A stretch of 41,670 nucleotides of DNA, taken from positions 1 through 41,670 of the forward strand of contig JAQBUI010000035.1 of the NCBI GenBank assembly GCA_027624035.1, written 5' to 3'. This DNA comes from Pseudomonadota bacterium. Its GTDB lineage: Bacteria > Pseudomonadota > Gammaproteobacteria > Pseudomonadales > Azotimanducaceae. Below the pieces are notes generated by a model. The model worked only from the letters and a program-made list of their open reading frames with translations, had not been told where the DNA came from and ran no database searches. The position numbers and the translations under genes were made by a program. Each line of letters opens with the position of its first letter. Positions within the stretch are counted from its first letter, which is position 1. Shown in pieces: positions 40,760 through 41,670 of this stretch.

Positions 40760-41455
40760 ATGGAGAATATCAAGGCACTGGCATTTGATGTGGGCGGCAG
40801 CGTGTTCGACTGGCAGACTGCGGTGCGGCGCAAGGTCCGCTTGCTCGCCGACCGGCATGGGGCAAAGATCGATGACCATGAGTTTGCCCACGCATGGCGC
40901 CGCCGCATGTTCGAGATGCTGGCGGAAGTTCGCCATGGTGATCGTCCACATTGCAACGCTGACGATCTGCACCGGGAGGCACTCGATGAACTGGTGCCGC
41001 AATACAAAGGGTTTGATCTGACCGCCAGCGAGAAAGATGACTTGACCATGGTCTGGCACGCACTGGATGTGTGGCCGGATTTCCCCGCTGCCCTGGTGCG
41101 ACTGCGTGAGCGCTACAAGGTGGTCATCCTGTCCGTGCTGAGCTATTCCATCCTGGTGGATTCATCCAAACACGCGGGCATCAGTTGGGACGGGCTGTTG
41201 TCCTGTGAGTTTCTGAGGAAATACAAGCCTTCTGCCGAGGCTTACCAGCAGTGCGCTACGCTGCTACGCCTGGCGCCGGAGCAAGTGACGCTGGTGGCGG
41301 TGCATCCGCCCGATCTTGCCGCGGCCGCCCGGGCAGGCCTTCGGACCGGTTACGTCAAACCCAAGATCCATGAAGCTGGCTCAGATGGTGATCCATCCCC
41401 ATTTGACATCAAGGCGGAAGACTATGGGGATTTTGCAGATCAGATGTGCCGCTGA
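40760..41455 (+). CDS. HAD-superfamily hydrolase, haloacid dehalogenase type II-like
   Basis: 231 aa. Motif I is FDVGGSVFDW with the nucleophile Asp10; the family usually has a Thr or Ser four residues later and here it is Ser. Motif II is VVILSVLSYS, motif III Lys in RKYKPSAEAY, and motif IV reads VAVHPPDLAAAARAG with its Asp. Helical cap residues 15-100 match the type II L-2-haloacid dehalogenase pattern, though many such proteins act on phosphate esters instead. The start has GGAGCAATGACCG upstream. Confidence 0.9.
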   Translation: MENIKALAFDVGGSVFDWQTAVRRKVRLLADRHGAKIDDHEFAHAWRRRMFEMLAEVRHGDRPHCNADDLHREALDELVPQYKGFDLTASEKDDLTMVWHALDVWPDFPAALVRLRERYKVVILSVLSYSILVDSSKHAGISWDGLLSCEFLRKYKPSAEAYQQCATLLRLAPEQVTLVAVHPPDLAAAARAGLRTGYVKPKIHEAGSDGDPSPFDIKAEDYGDFADQMCR

Positions 41456-41565
41456 TCGCGGTTGATGTCGGCCGGAGTCTGGCGCGTCAGCAAGGGGTGG
41501 TCATTGAGAAGGTCAGGAGTACCTCAAAAGACAGGCATTGGGAAGCGAACAGTGAGGAGCGAGAC

Positions 41566-41670
41566 ATGAATAACCGGAAGGTCCAGAGTAGCGATTGCGG
41601 TGAGTGGCCAGCAGCTGGGGCTTCGGGCAGGTCCAACCGGCGGTGTGATCGGTCTCATCGCGCCGATGGA
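41566..41670 (+). CDS. Possible start of a gene running off the right edge
   Basis: An ATG at 41566 has a good Shine-Dalgarno (GAGGAGCG about 5 nt upstream), but the 35 residues to the edge do not look protein-like after MNNRKV. The -1/+2 frame (VAIAVSGQQLGL and on to the edge) looks more natural, so either the start is elsewhere or one base is missing near 41585. The 110 nt before it (41456-41565) hold nothing I recognise. Confidence 0.25.
   Translation, partial: MNNRKVQSSDCGEWPAAGASGRSNRRCDRSHRADG

Noticed and set aside
1..41670. tRNA, rRNA, prophage or intact insertion sequence
   Set aside because: No cloverleaf, conserved rRNA block, transposase, integrase or phage structural gene was recognised by eye; a tRNA/rRNA covariance search would settle it.

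Overview
This GC-rich window (roughly 60% G+C by eye) looks like the chromosome of a free-living, aerobic Gram-negative proteobacterium, most likely a gammaproteobacterium. The Gram-negative assignment rests on a PqiABC-type envelope lipid-transport operon, outer-membrane lipoproteins with lipoboxes, TrxC and an ECF sigma/ChrR pair. The taxonomic depth is inference. No rRNA, tRNA, CRISPR, prophage or intact insertion sequence was seen.

Layout. 1-3018 (minus): a luciferase-like flavin monooxygenase cut by the window edge, a quinone oxidoreductase and a second medium-chain reductase, separated by a tandem hairpin repeat. 3121-10306 (plus): a tightly overlapping five-gene operon, pqiA-pqiB-pqiC, a LolA-like periplasmic protein and an RND/MMPL transporter with a C-terminal cyclic-nucleotide-binding domain. 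This is probably a trans-envelope lipid-transport machine and is the most interesting unit here. 10396-14653: cytochrome b561, an SDR, periplasmic MsrA and a multidomain ADP-ribosylglycohydrolase-like protein. 14671-16141: an AbiEi/AbiEii toxin-antitoxin module with a clear operator-promoter. 16159-23178: a PhyH dioxygenase with a ferritin-like metal hydrolase, an isoquinoline-oxidoreductase-type molybdenum enzyme (two subunits), an alcohol dehydrogenase and an extended SDR. 23337-25357: an MntA/HepT toxin-antitoxin module next to a decay zone holding a frameshifted ABM-like gene and a serine hydrolase that has lost its middle. 25330-28838: a MaoC-like protein, an MscS channel with a strong 5' leader hairpin, a second PhyH enzyme and a secreted unknown. 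28864-31712: trxC and a two-gene NeuC/DegT nucleotide-sugar pair. 31830-35043: a glycine-zipper lipoprotein, a nitrilase-family amidohydrolase and a second luciferase-like oxidoreductase. 35091-40607: a divergent membrane-lipid/photooxidative-stress locus (FAD oxidoreductase, DUF1365, Cfa-like methylase on minus; ECF sigma, ChrR, DUF1295 on plus). 40760-41455: a HAD-family hydrolase; beyond it only the possible start of another gene.

Themes. Many genes are small-molecule oxidoreductases of the kind found in degradative or lipid-metabolising aerobes. Membrane-lipid handling appears twice, as export/trafficking and as singlet-oxygen-linked fatty-acid modification. Two different nucleotidyltransferase-based toxin-antitoxin modules lie about 8 kb apart, one beside decaying genes. 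Two families of dispersed intergenic repeats, found by comparing intergenic stretches by eye, are not explained by any gene.
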